Notes under the pieces: generated by a model | What the model was told of the DNA's origin: nothing | The model's database searches: none | The model's input: only the letters and a program-made list of their open reading frames with translations | Shown here: positions 36,501 to 46,350 of the stretch, one piece after another | Layout of the letters: every line of letters starts with the position of its first letter | How positions within the stretch are numbered: the stretch's first letter is position 1 | Translations under genes and position numbers: made by a program | Assembly (NCBI GenBank): GCA_037951165.1 | Contig: JBBDHG010000112.1 | Coordinates: 744,501-808,500 of the forward strand | Reading direction: 5' to 3' | Length of the DNA stretch: 64,000 bases | DNA from: Lophius americanus | Taxonomy: Eukaryota > Chordata > Actinopteri > Lophiiformes > Lophiidae

Positions 36501-37605
36501 TGTCCCTCAGCTTGCTTCAGCTGAGCATGCAAAAACAACAAGAAATCCCAAACCTTTGAGATTAATTCAATATTACGTACCACACCCAAAAGGTTAAACA
36601 GGTTAAACACAAACACACCATGTGGAGAGAAATAGATTTGTAACGTACCTCTTTGTCTTGAAGAACTTTATACCTTAAATTTCATAGTGTCAGGAAAATA
36701 ACTGGATAAATGCAAAACATGCAGTAGTCATGGTTGCCAACGACATTTAATGCACATTGCAAAATATTAAGCACAGGAAGACGTAATGTTTTAAATACAT
36801 TACAGAATATTCATTAGCAAGTACTATAGAAACCTGAAATGAGAGAAAGAGCAAGAATAGGATGCAACATTAGTTACCTAGCATGAGTCAATTAGCTGGC
36901 TTTGGAATGCAGTAAGAGGAGTGCCAGAGAACACGTTAATAAACATAAACATCAAAACAATAAGATATGCAAAATATGCTTGCATACCATGCTACTTGAT
37001 TTCTCACTGAAGAGCGACAAAACAATTAAACGGTGCACATTAAGCTACCATAGCTATTATAAAGACGATCGTGAATTTAGTTTATTGTAATCTGGTCCAG
37101 AAGGATACCACTGAATATTTCCTCGCATGATCTTCACGTTCCTGGAAAAACAGAATCAGTCAGTCTGTAGTCCAGCAGTATTTCAACGGACTTATTGCAG
37201 TTTATGTTAAAGACCAAGCCAAGTATGTTTAAATCAATGTATTGTTTAACCATTAAAGTGGGACCAGATTGAGCTCTGGGATTACATACAACATTATATA
37301 AGCGTAGGGCAAGTAATTTAAGAATAACTGATATCACATACCGGGACAGATAAACAAATACTAACCTCTGCTGAAAGACGTGTTGGAGGACATATTTCCA
37401 TATTGACTTCCCTGAGCCAACACACAGCCTGGAAAACAAAATGACCAATATTAAGCGTGTTAATCGCAACATACGTTAAAGGATGTGACAGAATAGCTAA
37501 TACACACGTTTTAAAATAGCTGTCATTTGGCAAGTTGTCTGGGCTCAAATTGAACTCTTCTATCGCCCAGCGTTTCAGCTGCTGCATCAGATTTCTGTCG
37601 TCCAT
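30514..37605 (-). CDS. haus5: haus5, HAUS augmin-like complex subunit 5 (complete, 19 coding exons)
   Basis: HAUS5 is one of eight augmin subunits; augmin recruits gamma-tubulin to existing spindle microtubules. Coding exons in transcript order: 37605-37508, 37428-37366, 37141-37109, 36673-36649, 36520-36388, 36204-36045, 35936-35840, 35618-35527, 35438-35384, 35279-35152, 35021-34940, 34856-34702, 34416-34254, 34101-34021, 33885-33740, 33330-33234, 31352-31214, 31039-30907, 30616-30514. They join in phase to 660 residues (human about 633). Diagnostic segments: GKSIWKYVLQHVFQQR NVK near the start, coiled-coil stretches such as AAKQKELQKKIELLRAEISH, IRELIKGNSSAKTEL, LSIHRLQSRNFSSLRQSLSF and the C-terminal WWEKPGQ ... 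YQQWLQRW. The start ATG precedes DDRNLMQQLKRWAIEEF. A possible acceptor (TTTTTGGTCAG) directly before the ATG suggests an upstream 5' UTR exon. Confidence 0.94.
31650..32010. repeat. possible interspersed repeat
   Basis: The stretch has repeated 'attccg', 'cggaat' and 'ccatgtaaa' motifs ('attccgtttccaac', 'caatcggaatgtgcattct', 'attccgattttattcc', 'gggtccatgtaaatc'), the style of a widespread fish non-coding repeat that I recognise but cannot name. Two overlapping open frames here are not protein-like. Boundaries are uncertain. Confidence 0.35.
32968..33190 (+). repeat. fish 'ggggtcgccacagcagat' interspersed repeat
   Basis: 'cttttggcggtctcctatag gggtcgccacagcagat', 'ttttacatcggatcccattcctgacacag' and 'tttcactgcaggta' occur in the same order as in a repeat commonly seen in fish genomes ('ggggtcgccacagcggatc ... 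ccggatgcccttcctgacac ... ccctttcactgcagg'). It ends next to haus5 exon 16 and is antisense to the gene. The class is not certain. Confidence 0.6.
36649..36673 (-). other. haus5: haus5 microexon (25 nt, exon 4)
   Basis: AG at 36675-36674 and GT at 36648-36647 frame a 25-nt exon encoding the end of a Trp codon plus YKVLQDKE. It is needed to join exon 3 (ending IQW, phase 2) to exon 5 (LKQAEG, phase 0). The preceding exon 3 is only 33 nt. Skipping the 25-nt exon would shift the frame. Confidence 0.85.
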
Positions 37606-37848
37606 CCTGACCAAAAACAGAAAGTAAGCAATAAATTAGCTACGGCTACTTCTGTCAGTTAGCTACTTACTAAAGCTTATTTGGCTGATGTTAGTCTTTA
37701 AACTATACATTACGTTTCTGGAAGAATGCGCCTTTCCCTTTATTACAAGCGAATACACTTTGTAATGGATTTTGTTGATGTGGAAAAACTGATGTTTTCA
37801 ACTTCCCGCCTGATCAAAGTATTTCCGGTTAACTCATCCGACCTGACA
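37606..37848 (-). promoter_or_regulatory. haus5: haus5 promoter region
   Basis: Upstream of the haus5 ATG. An ETS-type core CCGGAA (plus 'tttccggtt' at about 37822-37829) and short GC-rich patches occur, with no TATA box. The position fits a housekeeping promoter but the start site is unknown. Confidence 0.4.
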
Positions 37849-37862
37849 GCGCCCCCCGCTGG
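37849..37862 (-). promoter_or_regulatory. candidate CTCF site (minus orientation)
   Basis: The minus strand reads CCAGCGGGGGGCGC, matching the CTCF core CCASYAGRKGGCRS at all but one position. It is about 245 bp upstream of the haus5 ATG. Motif evidence only. Confidence 0.45.
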
Positions 37863-37917
37863 TCTCCAGGAGAATGACATACTTTTAAATATACAGATAA
37901 TTTATCATCCAGTTTAC

Positions 37918-37918
<1 letters not shown>

Positions 37919-37962
<44 letters not shown>
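37919..37962. repeat. (CTAT)11 microsatellite
   Basis: Eleven uninterrupted tetranucleotide units upstream of haus5. Confidence 0.97.
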
Positions 37963-38089
37963 TCATCAATCAATCTAAAATATTGTCTACTGTTTTTTTG
38001 TGTGTGAATTGTATTGATCCTGAAAACACTGTTTTTAGGGAAATATCCATGATAACTTTGTCAAGTTAGGAAAATCCTAGTTAGACAAA

Positions 38090-38314
38090 TCCACACCGGT
38101 GCATCCACACCACACCGGTGCATCCACACCACACCGGTGCATCCACACCACACCGGTGCATCCACACCACACCGGTGCATCCACACCACACCGGTGCATC
38201 CACACCACACCGGTGCATCCACACCACACCGGTGCATCCACACCACACCGGTGCATCCACACCACACCGGTGCATCCACACCACACCGGTGCATCCACAC
38301 CACACCGGTGCATA
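38090..38314. repeat. 19-bp minisatellite, 12 copies
   Basis: The core CCGGTGCAT starts at 38096 and recurs every 19 bp up to 38305, twelve times without a mismatch; the unit is CACACCGGTGCATCCACAC. Because 19 is not a multiple of three and the unit has no stop in any phase, long spurious open frames run through it on both strands. It lies between haus5 and rx, between two CTCF-like motifs. Perfect homogeneity suggests recent expansion or ongoing homogenisation. Confidence 0.98.
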
Positions 38315-38536
38315 ACATAATCACCACCCAAGACAGACTCAGCGACAACTCCAAGGACTTCTGCCTGATTTCTCCCTCACCACTAACAACTCCGCCGTGA
38401 CCCCCGTCCCTCACATCCATAATTTAAATATAAATATTTACAAATGCTGTTGTTAGAGGGAGTTTCTGGCTGACTTCTGACCAATGAGTTATTGGGTGTG
38501 ATGGGATAGCTCCTTGTCATGTTCATGTACCAGGCA

Positions 38537-38546
38537 TAGAGGGCGC
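38537..38546 (+). promoter_or_regulatory. candidate CTCF core (plus orientation)
   Basis: TAGAGGGCGC matches the YAGRKGGCRS half of the CTCF core exactly, but the CCAS half before it is poor (GGCA). It lies on the opposite strand to the site at 37849-37862. Low-to-moderate support. Confidence 0.3.
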
Positions 38547-39219
38547 CCTTGTCCTACATTCAAACCCGCCCGGTGGACCTGGAGTAGAAGACAAATTTAG
38601 ATATTTTATATGAATAAAAGTATCAATGCTTTGATGTGAAAATCCAAGTTATAATCCTGGAGTAAAAATGTTGCTTGAGAAAATGTAAAAGAAAGTGGCA
38701 GTAAAGTGCACCTGTATCATATAAGAAGATATCTTCTTTATCCCAGTGGAGGAATCTTCTGTGTTACAGCAACCAAGACAAGATTATTGAAAGAAAAAAA
38801 ACGGGTGGATGAAGACCTGTACTGCCCATAATATTCTAGGAGTAGGCTTTAATGTCTGAGTGTTGTCATATACTGTACATGTAATAACTAAATATATAAC
38901 ATTACCTGTGTAAAGTACTATCTTTAAACTGATAAAGTTAGTTAATTACATTAATTAAAGCCTCCTCCATCCATTTCTATCACCACTTTATCTGTAGAGG
39001 TTGGAACTTCCAGCTGCTGACATATATTTATTTTGTCGTTTATTGAGCAGGGACCACAATTTCACAAAAATGTAGTGGAGTGAAAAAGCTTGTGGAGTTT
39101 AGGATTAAACTAGTAAAAAATAATATTATATGGTAAATACTTAAAGAATGCCTCTCTTCTCAGCTCAAACATAACAACATAACATAAGCAAGGATTTGTA
39201 TGGATTTCACACGTTGTTA

Positions 39220-39275
39220 ATAATAATAAACTTTACTTATAAACAACTTTTTGAACAAAGTGCTCTACAAGAAAA
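39220..39275. repeat. LINE-type 3' tail remnant
   Basis: 'taataataataaactttact' followed by 'tataaacaactttttgaacaaagtgctctacaag' resembles the 3' UTR of fish L2-like or related retrotransposons (a TAA repeat beside 'ttta-taa-c-cttt...aaagtgct-tacaa'). It is short and decayed. Confidence 0.4.
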
Positions 39276-39639
39276 AATAAGGTGAATGAAAAAGGGTGAT
39301 AAATGAACGTGAAGAATAGTAAAATAAACAATATACTACAATTAAATAGACAATCAATACAGCTGGGAGTGCATAAACAGGGTTGAGAAGGGACATAACA
39401 GATCAAATTTAGACCAATACCCGAGTAAAAGCATACTTATAAAAATCTCTAATTTAAAGAGATTTAGAAGAAGGTATGGATCTCTCCTGTCTGATAGTTC
39501 CAGAGGGTGGGGACCCACAGGACAAGTCATGTTCAACCTTTGTCTAATCCTGGATTAGGGGACGGCTAACAGACACTTGGCTGAGGACGTCAAGTGCATG
39601 GCTTACAAAGGTTCACCTGCTCTTCAGGAGCGCTAACAA

Positions 39640-39765
39640 TTAGCCATAAACCAATGATACAGCCATCCGGAGCAAAACAGGTTTCAGTGTTCTGCTTAAG
39701 GACACTTCATCGAGTTAACTGCAGGGGCCGGTGATCGAACCATCAACCTTATTATAATTAGACAA
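39640..39765 (-). mobile_element. tRNA-derived SINE fragment
   Basis: On the minus strand, GATGGTTCGATCACCGGCC is a box-B-like sequence followed by 'cctgcagttaactcgatgaa gtgtccttaagcagaacactgaaacc', the body of a common fish SINE ('...cgaagtgtccttgggcaagacactgaaccc'). The copy at 59165-59345 belongs to the same family. Confidence 0.65.
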
Positions 39766-40634
39766 ACACTTTATCAGAACCACAGCTTAAAACATTAGCT
39801 CCTTGACACAGAATCTTACACAAACTAGTATAGAACAATAGAATATAAACAAACTTGTCTTCCTTCCTCCACTGCTGTCTGTCAAATCCACATTTCCCTG
39901 ATGTCACAATCAGAACATGATCCTGGAAACTTTGTATGTCTTTGATAATTCAGGACATCAGAGCTAAAAGCAAATATTAATAACAACTGGCCATTCTGAG
40001 ATAAAACAAAACGTTTTTGATCTAATGCAGTGAAATGGTGACCACAAAAACTGATAAATTAATATTATTTGATGTTCCTAAAACTTTATTAGATCATATT
40101 TTCTAACACATTTTTCATGCAGCTTGTTTTTTTATGCTGTGATCAAGGGCATTTAAGGTTTTGGTGATAATGATTCACCCAGTTGAACAGTTTTACAACA
40201 TTCTTTTTACAAAATACAACAGAGATTTCTAAAATTACAGTTGTTGGGCAGGTTTTTGGTGAAATGTTTGATAATTTAATCAAACATTTGATTAAGGCAT
40301 ATTTTGGTTCATGAAAGCTCATATGCATTTTTGGAAAAAAAAATATATATATATATCCTCAGTATTATAAAATCATAAAATACATCTTTGTCTCTGTAGT
40401 GAATGTTTTGAGTTTTTGTTGACATGTTTTGTGCTCATCTAAAAACATGGCTGAACATACTCCTGCTGCTGAGCACAAAGCTGTAACAAAAGACTGAGCA
40501 CTGTCATTTTAAGGCTGCCAAATGTGGTGATAATAATCACACATTAAAACACTAAGGGAACTTCACTATGCCCTTTGTGGTGACTGAGCCAATAGAATTT
40601 AATCACATGAGATGCACAACATAGCTCTAGTGTG

Positions 40635-40684
40635 AAGGAAGGAAGGAAGGAAATAACCCCCCCATTTGTGTGTGTGTGTGTGTG

Positions 40685-40722
<38 letters not shown>
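40635..40722. repeat. compound microsatellite (GGAA)n-(TG)n-(TCTG)n
   Basis: GGAA repeats at about 40635-40652, TG at 40667-40687 and TCTG at 40688-40722, with only 14 nt between the first two. Confidence 0.95.
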
Positions 40723-40724
<2 letters not shown>

Positions 40725-40990
40725 ACAGACACACCCACACAACCCTGGCGCCAACAGGCAGCCCCCATGACCTCTAATTATGTCATGTGAAAAAGCTGTG
40801 TCCAATTGAAAAGCTCTCTCAATCAAACCCAATTAATTCCGCTAGTTTCCCTTATTGTCCTTTGCAAGGAGAATAGTCTTCCAATAAGACTTAACTCCAG
40901 CCACGGCCCTTTCAGATCTGCTGGGCTGCAGGAGGAAAATAATAGACTCCACAATTAATCAATTAGTTGTTATGGACTCAGTTGTACTCA
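40725..40990. promoter_or_regulatory. candidate enhancer with clustered homeodomain sites
   Basis: Three closely spaced homeodomain-type cores (tctaattatg, ccaattaattcc, acaattaatcaattag), an 'attgtcctttgcaag' Sox-like site and a CAGCC/CACGG-containing middle lie in a mixed-composition block 5 kb downstream of rx. This composition is typical of conserved non-coding elements, but conservation was not tested. Confidence 0.3.
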
Positions 40991-42014
40991 ATGAACACAG
41001 TAACTTTGTAGTTGGGTTAGTGGTGGCTTCTCTCCCATTTTAAGGCAACAAGGTTGTTATTTTCACCTCTGACATTGTTGCACTTAGAGTACAGATAAAA
41101 AATGTAAATGCTAGAACTGATCAGCTTTATGATATCCTTCTTCTCATAAATTCCTGACTCTACAGATTAGGTTATATTTCAGATAAGCACACATGTTATG
41201 TTACACATTGGAAACATAAGCCAGGAGCAGCAAAACCACTGGAACAGTACTTGGATAATTAAAAAAAAGACTAGAGAAACAGCATTAGCTAAGATCTAAT
41301 TTGGCTGACAGTTGTATCAATGTAAGCTTTAGAGTTGCATAGAGAATAGCCACCAGAACTTGTTCCTGTGTTGATTTTTTTCCCATGCCTTTCTTTGTGC
41401 AACTCACTCCAGATAAACACATGCCTACCCCAGCCTCTGCTGTGGCTGTATTCCAACCTCAGCTGAGCAGTGCCAACCTGTCCAAAAGTTAGGTAGTATG
41501 TGTTCAGGACCGGCCCAGCCCAGCCTAGCCTGGGTACTAATCCTTTGGATTTCAGAGGACCCCGATCTGAACTCATCCTGCAACTCAGGAAAATGCTCTA
41601 ATTGGGGGATTTTCAACATCATTAACTCTGATGAGCAGCCATCCCTTCCTCTGCTCTTACTCTTTCTCCCTTCCTCTCTCCCCCTCATTCTCTCACTCCC
41701 ACACTTGTCTCCTGCTTAATCTCTTTCATAATGTTTCTCTTTTTCCTTTCTTTCACTCGTCACATTTTCACTCTCTTCTTCCGTCCTTTCATGTTCAAAA
41801 ATATTTCCTTGTCCATCCATGCAGTAAAATAAGGGATCAATGTCTGTAGATGTTATCCAGTGAAAAAATAAGCATGCGCATAGTGTTGGGTGGACATTTT
41901 GATTGTAATCCTGCTGAAGGGACTTCAGGTGAAAATTTGTTAAACGAGTATATATATAAATTTATATATATATAATGAGCTAATAGACCTAGACAGGTGT
42001 TTTTTCATTGTTTT

Positions 42015-42038
42015 CATGCGTATATATATATACGCATG
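42015..42038. repeat. 24-bp perfect palindrome
   Basis: CATGCG + (TA)6 + CGCATG is perfectly self-complementary. It is AT-rich in the centre and could extrude as a cruciform. No function is assigned. Confidence 0.9.
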
Positions 42039-42512
42039 TTGTTTTACCCTGCTTTATCAGGACTAAAAATTAATTTGTGTAATCCCAGTGATTTGATTAC
42101 ATTAAGGATTGTGTTTTTCTTTGCTGATCAAGCGATAAGATTAATAACTGCTTTTGGATTTGCAAAAAAAATTACCTTTGCAATCTCTGGAAACTAAATT
42201 GGGTTGATCAACCAAACCTAATTATTTTCCCTCTATCTTTAAGGCATCTAAATGAAAAAATATTCGGTACTAACTGTATTCAATAATAAAAGATTTGTTT
42301 AACCATTTTCCTTTGTTGAAACTATCTGTCCCTAGTAACACAATACTTTGAATTTAAATTTTAAATACGTGAAAAACATAACAAATAATACTATAACACT
42401 ACAATGCTCATTTTTTGACTTAATTTATAACATTTTTCTCTTTGTTTTCAAATAACAATGATTATTCCCGACACTTACATCTTGTTGGTGAAAAATCTTC
42501 CGAAATGGATTA

Positions 42513-42622
42513 ACATTCATTCTTTCATGATCCTTACCCGCCTATCCTGTTCAGTGTTGCGTGGCTGGAGCCTATCCCAGCTGACATTGACCGAGAGGTG
42601 GGATACACCCTGGATGAGGCGT
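42513..42622 (-). repeat. fish interspersed repeat, copy 3
   Basis: 'cctatcctgttcagtg', 'ggctggagcctatcccagct', 'gacattgaccgagaggtggg' and 'atacaccctgga' match the complement of the repeat end seen in copy 1, so this copy is on the minus strand. Confidence 0.85.
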
Positions 42623-42879
42623 GAGGTCTTAATAAGGATAAATATCTTTTTATATTATGCAACAATCTTAATATCATTTTAAAAAGCTTTGGAGGATCCT
42701 GGAGATATATCATCTCAGAGCACTACCTTAGCCTTGTGCCTGGAATGAGAGGGAAATTCCTGAAAGACTAAAATCAACAACAGACCAGCGGAGTGCGATA
42801 CACTATCTATTCAATTCAGAACTTTTCTCTGTCACATCCACTGGTCTACCCATATAGGCCTTGTAGTGAGGTAATATCC

Positions 42880-43095
42880 AGGCCTCCATCTGTCCAAAAA
42901 GTGATTCACATGCTGATGAGAGCAGCTAGAATGGCGGCACCGGGCCCTCCGTGAACATGTGTTGCAGCGGCTGAGCCTGTTAGCCTGCCTGCCTGTCAGC
43001 CTGCCTGCCTGCAGGCCCGCGGCAATTAGGGAGTTGGTCCCTGCATTCAGAGGCCCCCCTGGGAAGCCCTGATTGATTGGAGTCTCATCTTCCTA
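42880..43095. promoter_or_regulatory. candidate GC-rich regulatory block
   Basis: A sharp rise in GC content inside AT-rich intergenic DNA, with 'gcctgcctgcctg' repeats, CCCGCGGCAATTAGGG and 'cctgattgattgg'. The mixture of homeodomain-type and GC-box-like sequence suggests a regulatory element of rx. This is only inferred from composition. Confidence 0.25.
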
Positions 43096-45855
43096 ACAGG
43101 CTGGCACCCTGCCACCAAACCGTGGAACAGTGGAGAGGATTTGAAGGCACATAAAGGAGTGAGAGCTCTTGTATGATTCACAGGCAGGGCACAAGTGTTG
43201 GAAGAAAAGAAGGAAAATGTCTCTGCCCATGTATGTCAGATGATCCAGATTATACTGTAGTAATCTTGGATTGCTCACTAGGCTTACTGTGGTAAAATAC
43301 TGTGATATGTGGGAATGAGTTCACAGGTCAACATGAAAGCCGCGCAGTGAGAAACTGGTCATAAACATTCTATCAAACTATATTTATTTCAGTGGATCTC
43401 CATTCCCCGTATTATATTGGCATCCAGATCAAATAAAAAAAGAAATGAAACAATGGTATCAGTAGGACAGATGAAACTAAGACATCATGAATAAACAAAA
43501 CACTCAAGAAAAATATCCTGTACATTTTCACATAAAAAAACAAAATCTGTCAAACTTTGAGTGCATTTTTGTCCATTGTCTAACCTTTGGCTTGTTCTTG
43601 GTTTTAAATGACATACATGCAGCAGTTTAGAAATGTTCCAAGAGTGGAAGCTCTAATTTCCTCTACTATGTGAGGTACTGGCATTAACCAACAGAAAATC
43701 TAAACACGACTAGTGAACCACATTTAGAGATCGATAACTGCATTTTCACCTCTCTGAATACTAAAATAATGAGGTTTAAATTGACGCAGAAATGACTTTA
43801 TATCCTTGTTGCTGCTCTTGTAGCGTGTGGAGTTAGTGTGTATGCATGACTCTTACTGTAAGTACAACTTTCAGCTCATATTATTAAAAACATACAATCG
43901 CCAATCATGGAGTATAAAGCAGTAGCTTTTTCTAACAATATAAAGGAGTGGGAAATTGCACTTCAAGATGAGGGATTCTCTCCCCATCATTTTCCAAAAC
44001 AAAGTGAAAACATGGGTTGACTAAATTGCTCTGATGCCTGCACATAGTCAGTGAAACGCGATGATCTCAGAACCAAGGACTAATCTGTTTGTATCTACTG
44101 CCCATAAGAAATGTACAGTGATAGGCCTGTTCTTATTTACCTTGAAGACAATCTGAACTCGACTCTACAGCAGATGGTGAAAGACCAATATGGTGTCACT
44201 AATGACCATAGCAGCAACAATCCGCGTTTCTCTTCCTTTGACGGAGAGAAAAAAACTTCCATGGCAAAATAGTTACAAGGGCCTATTTAGTCCAGCTTAA
44301 CTCCCCCTCCTCTTCAATTCAGACAAAGAGAATACACTTGGATCGATTGTGCGAAACAAAGACTAAACTATGTGGGGCGATGCATCACACAGGGTTCTTT
44401 CTGCCGCCCTGCACGTACACACAGCCACCCAAAACGGAACTGCCAACAGTTTTTCTCCTCTAACAACCACTCAAGCAAAAATGGGGTTACTCCACTCACA
44501 AGTCTAGGGGCGGCCACAATTTTTCAATCGGAGGACTGAAGTTGCTCAAAAAGAAAATACACATAATGTTGAATTGTTAAGAAGAAAAATAATGCACTGT
44601 GCTACATTGCGCTGATATAAAATGTTATTTATAATTAGGAATCAGCCTTATTTAACATAAAAAATATTTTTATTTACAAAGTCTTCCAATTTTGTAAATT
44701 AATTCAAACCTTTGTTCAAAATTGAATTAAATCTTTGCCCTGTTTACCTTATTTGGGCAGACCTGCACTAATCCTATTTTCATTTTCCTTCATTCCATTC
44801 TCCTTTGTGTGCTTCTTGAAGCATCTCAGCACAAATAAGAAAATGTTATATTATTGTGCATAGTTATTTTTGGTCAACTTTAAAGCTCCCCTCTGACTCT
44901 ATAAAACACTTTACCAAAAAGCCTATTTCCTATTTTACAGTCTGTAACCCCAGTACAGAGATTCCCCTCTCCATGATCCTGAAAGCCACAGCAATAGGCT
45001 CCATTAGACCTGCCATTTTTTCTCCAGTAATTCACAGAGGCGTTAACAATGGGCCCAGATAACCTAAATGGGCATTCAGTAGCTACATCACTCATACTAT
45101 TGAAAGATCAGCTGGAAATCCGAATGCAGCCTCAAAAAACCAAGAGAAGTAAGAGTTGTATTTACATTCACAGTCATGTGTCTTCACATAGCTGCTGTCA
45201 CAATGCAGTGAGATTGGAGTTTCATTCACAAACTACCGTGAGACTCTGCTGACCCATGAAAGTGTAACAAGAGGGATACTTACAAACCCAGAGGGCAATG
45301 GGCATGTTTTGATGGAGGAAAAAAATTATAATAAAGACATGAGTACAACGAAAATCCCCATTTTTGACATGATTTTCACATAAAAATACCTAAATTCCAT
45401 TTTCCTGAACAACTGTTTTATGACAAAAGCTGGGAATAGAGACAAGTATAATCATTAAATAGACACATGCCTGTAGAGATGGTTTCTGATTTTTTTAAAA
45501 AGGTGGTTGACAGAGAAACCAATGAAAACTCTGAACTCAAATTTCTGGTAAACGGTGTTTTAAAAAAAATCTTAACTTAACAGGAATGTAGAGCTCAGTT
45601 TGTTCAGTCATTTGTGTGCTTGAGATGAGGAGAAATATAAAAATCATTCCAAAATCTTTCGCTTTCACAGCTCAAAATCCATCCTTTTGCTCTGTGAGTA
45701 ATTTAATAAATGCATACTCATCACCTGAACCGGAACAAACAACATCAACATTTCTTTTTCCAATGTCAGTCACAGGCTGCCAGGTCCTGTCCATAGAGCG
45801 TACTCATTCGTGGCTTTCATTCTTAGTGTAGCACTTAAAATGCAATTTTTTTTTT

Positions 45856-46350
45856 TTACATGGGTTGCCAGGTCTTGTCCATGGACTGGATGTGTTCCTT
45901 GGCTTTCATTCTCAATACAGCAATACTTGAGCTGCGCTGGTCCACATCCTCCAGGGGGTATTTGTCTGGGTACAGTGCTGAACACTGGTAAGGAGGAGGA
46001 GGCATACTCTGCATCCCCTGACCCATGGATGGATGTGGATGAGGATGAGGATGAGAATGAGAATGAGGATGAGGATGAGGAGTGGAGTTGAGGAAACTGT
46101 GGCTGGGGTAGCTTGGCTGGAGGCCTTGAGATGGCCCCATGAAGCCTGGAATGCTGTGCACTGGTGTAGCGCTGGACAGGGGAGAGGACAGCCAGGGGTC
46201 CAAGGGGAGAGAGTTTGTCATTGGACCCATGCTGGTATGAACTGGTCCTGGGCGGTTGAAGGACAACATGGGTGAGTCGTGGTGTTTCATGGTGCTGGTA
46301 TCCATTTTTTCCTGCCTACGCCATTTAGCTCTGCGGTTCTGGAACCAGAC
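45856..46350 (-). CDS. rx2: rx exon 3: homeodomain helix 3 end, transactivation tail, OAR
   Basis: It begins exactly at homeodomain position 47 (VWFQNRRAKWRRQEK), the classical intron position of paired-like genes. It continues with LHDSPMLSF-like sequence (HHDSPMLSFNRPG), SLPLDPWL, SIPGFMGPSQGLQPSYPSH, the His-Pro run, PPPYQCSALYPDKYPLEDVD and the OAR. The stop TAA is at 45856-45858. Confidence 0.95.
   Translation of the reverse strand, partial: VWFQNRRAKWRRQEKMDTSTMKHHDSPMLSFNRPGPVHTSMGPMTNSLPLDPWLSSPLSSATPVHSIPGFMGPSQGLQPSYPSHSFLNSTPHPHPHSHSHPHPHPHPSMGQGMQSMPPPPYQCSALYPDKYPLEDVDQRSSSIAVLRMKAKEHIQSMDKTWQPM

Larger units (their letters stand above)
38560..45855. other. haus5-rx intergenic region
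   Basis: About 7.3 kb without a convincing gene. It contains SINE and L2-tail remnants near 39200-39770, simple repeats at 40635-40722, two candidate regulatory blocks (40725-40990 and 42880-43095), a repeat copy at 42513-42622 and the rx 3' flank. Open frames inside are short and unrelated to known families as far as I can tell. Confidence 0.6.

Noticed and set aside
37605..37614. Alternative haus5 start three codons upstream
   Set aside because: The upstream codon is TTG and lies in what looks like a splice acceptor; the ATG at 37605 is the first usable start.
38090..38314. Regular direct repeats resembling a CRISPR array
   Set aside because: The units abut with no unique spacers and the host is a vertebrate. 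It is a minisatellite.
38061..38420. Six overlapping long open frames with repeating HHTGASTPHRCI-like and mirror peptides
   Set aside because: They follow from a 19-bp tandem unit without stops in any phase. There is no start context, splice signal or family match.
45810..46275. Plus-strand open frame rich in Asp/Glu/Asn opposite rx exon 3
   Set aside because: It is the antisense of the His-Pro microsatellite and has no support as a gene.
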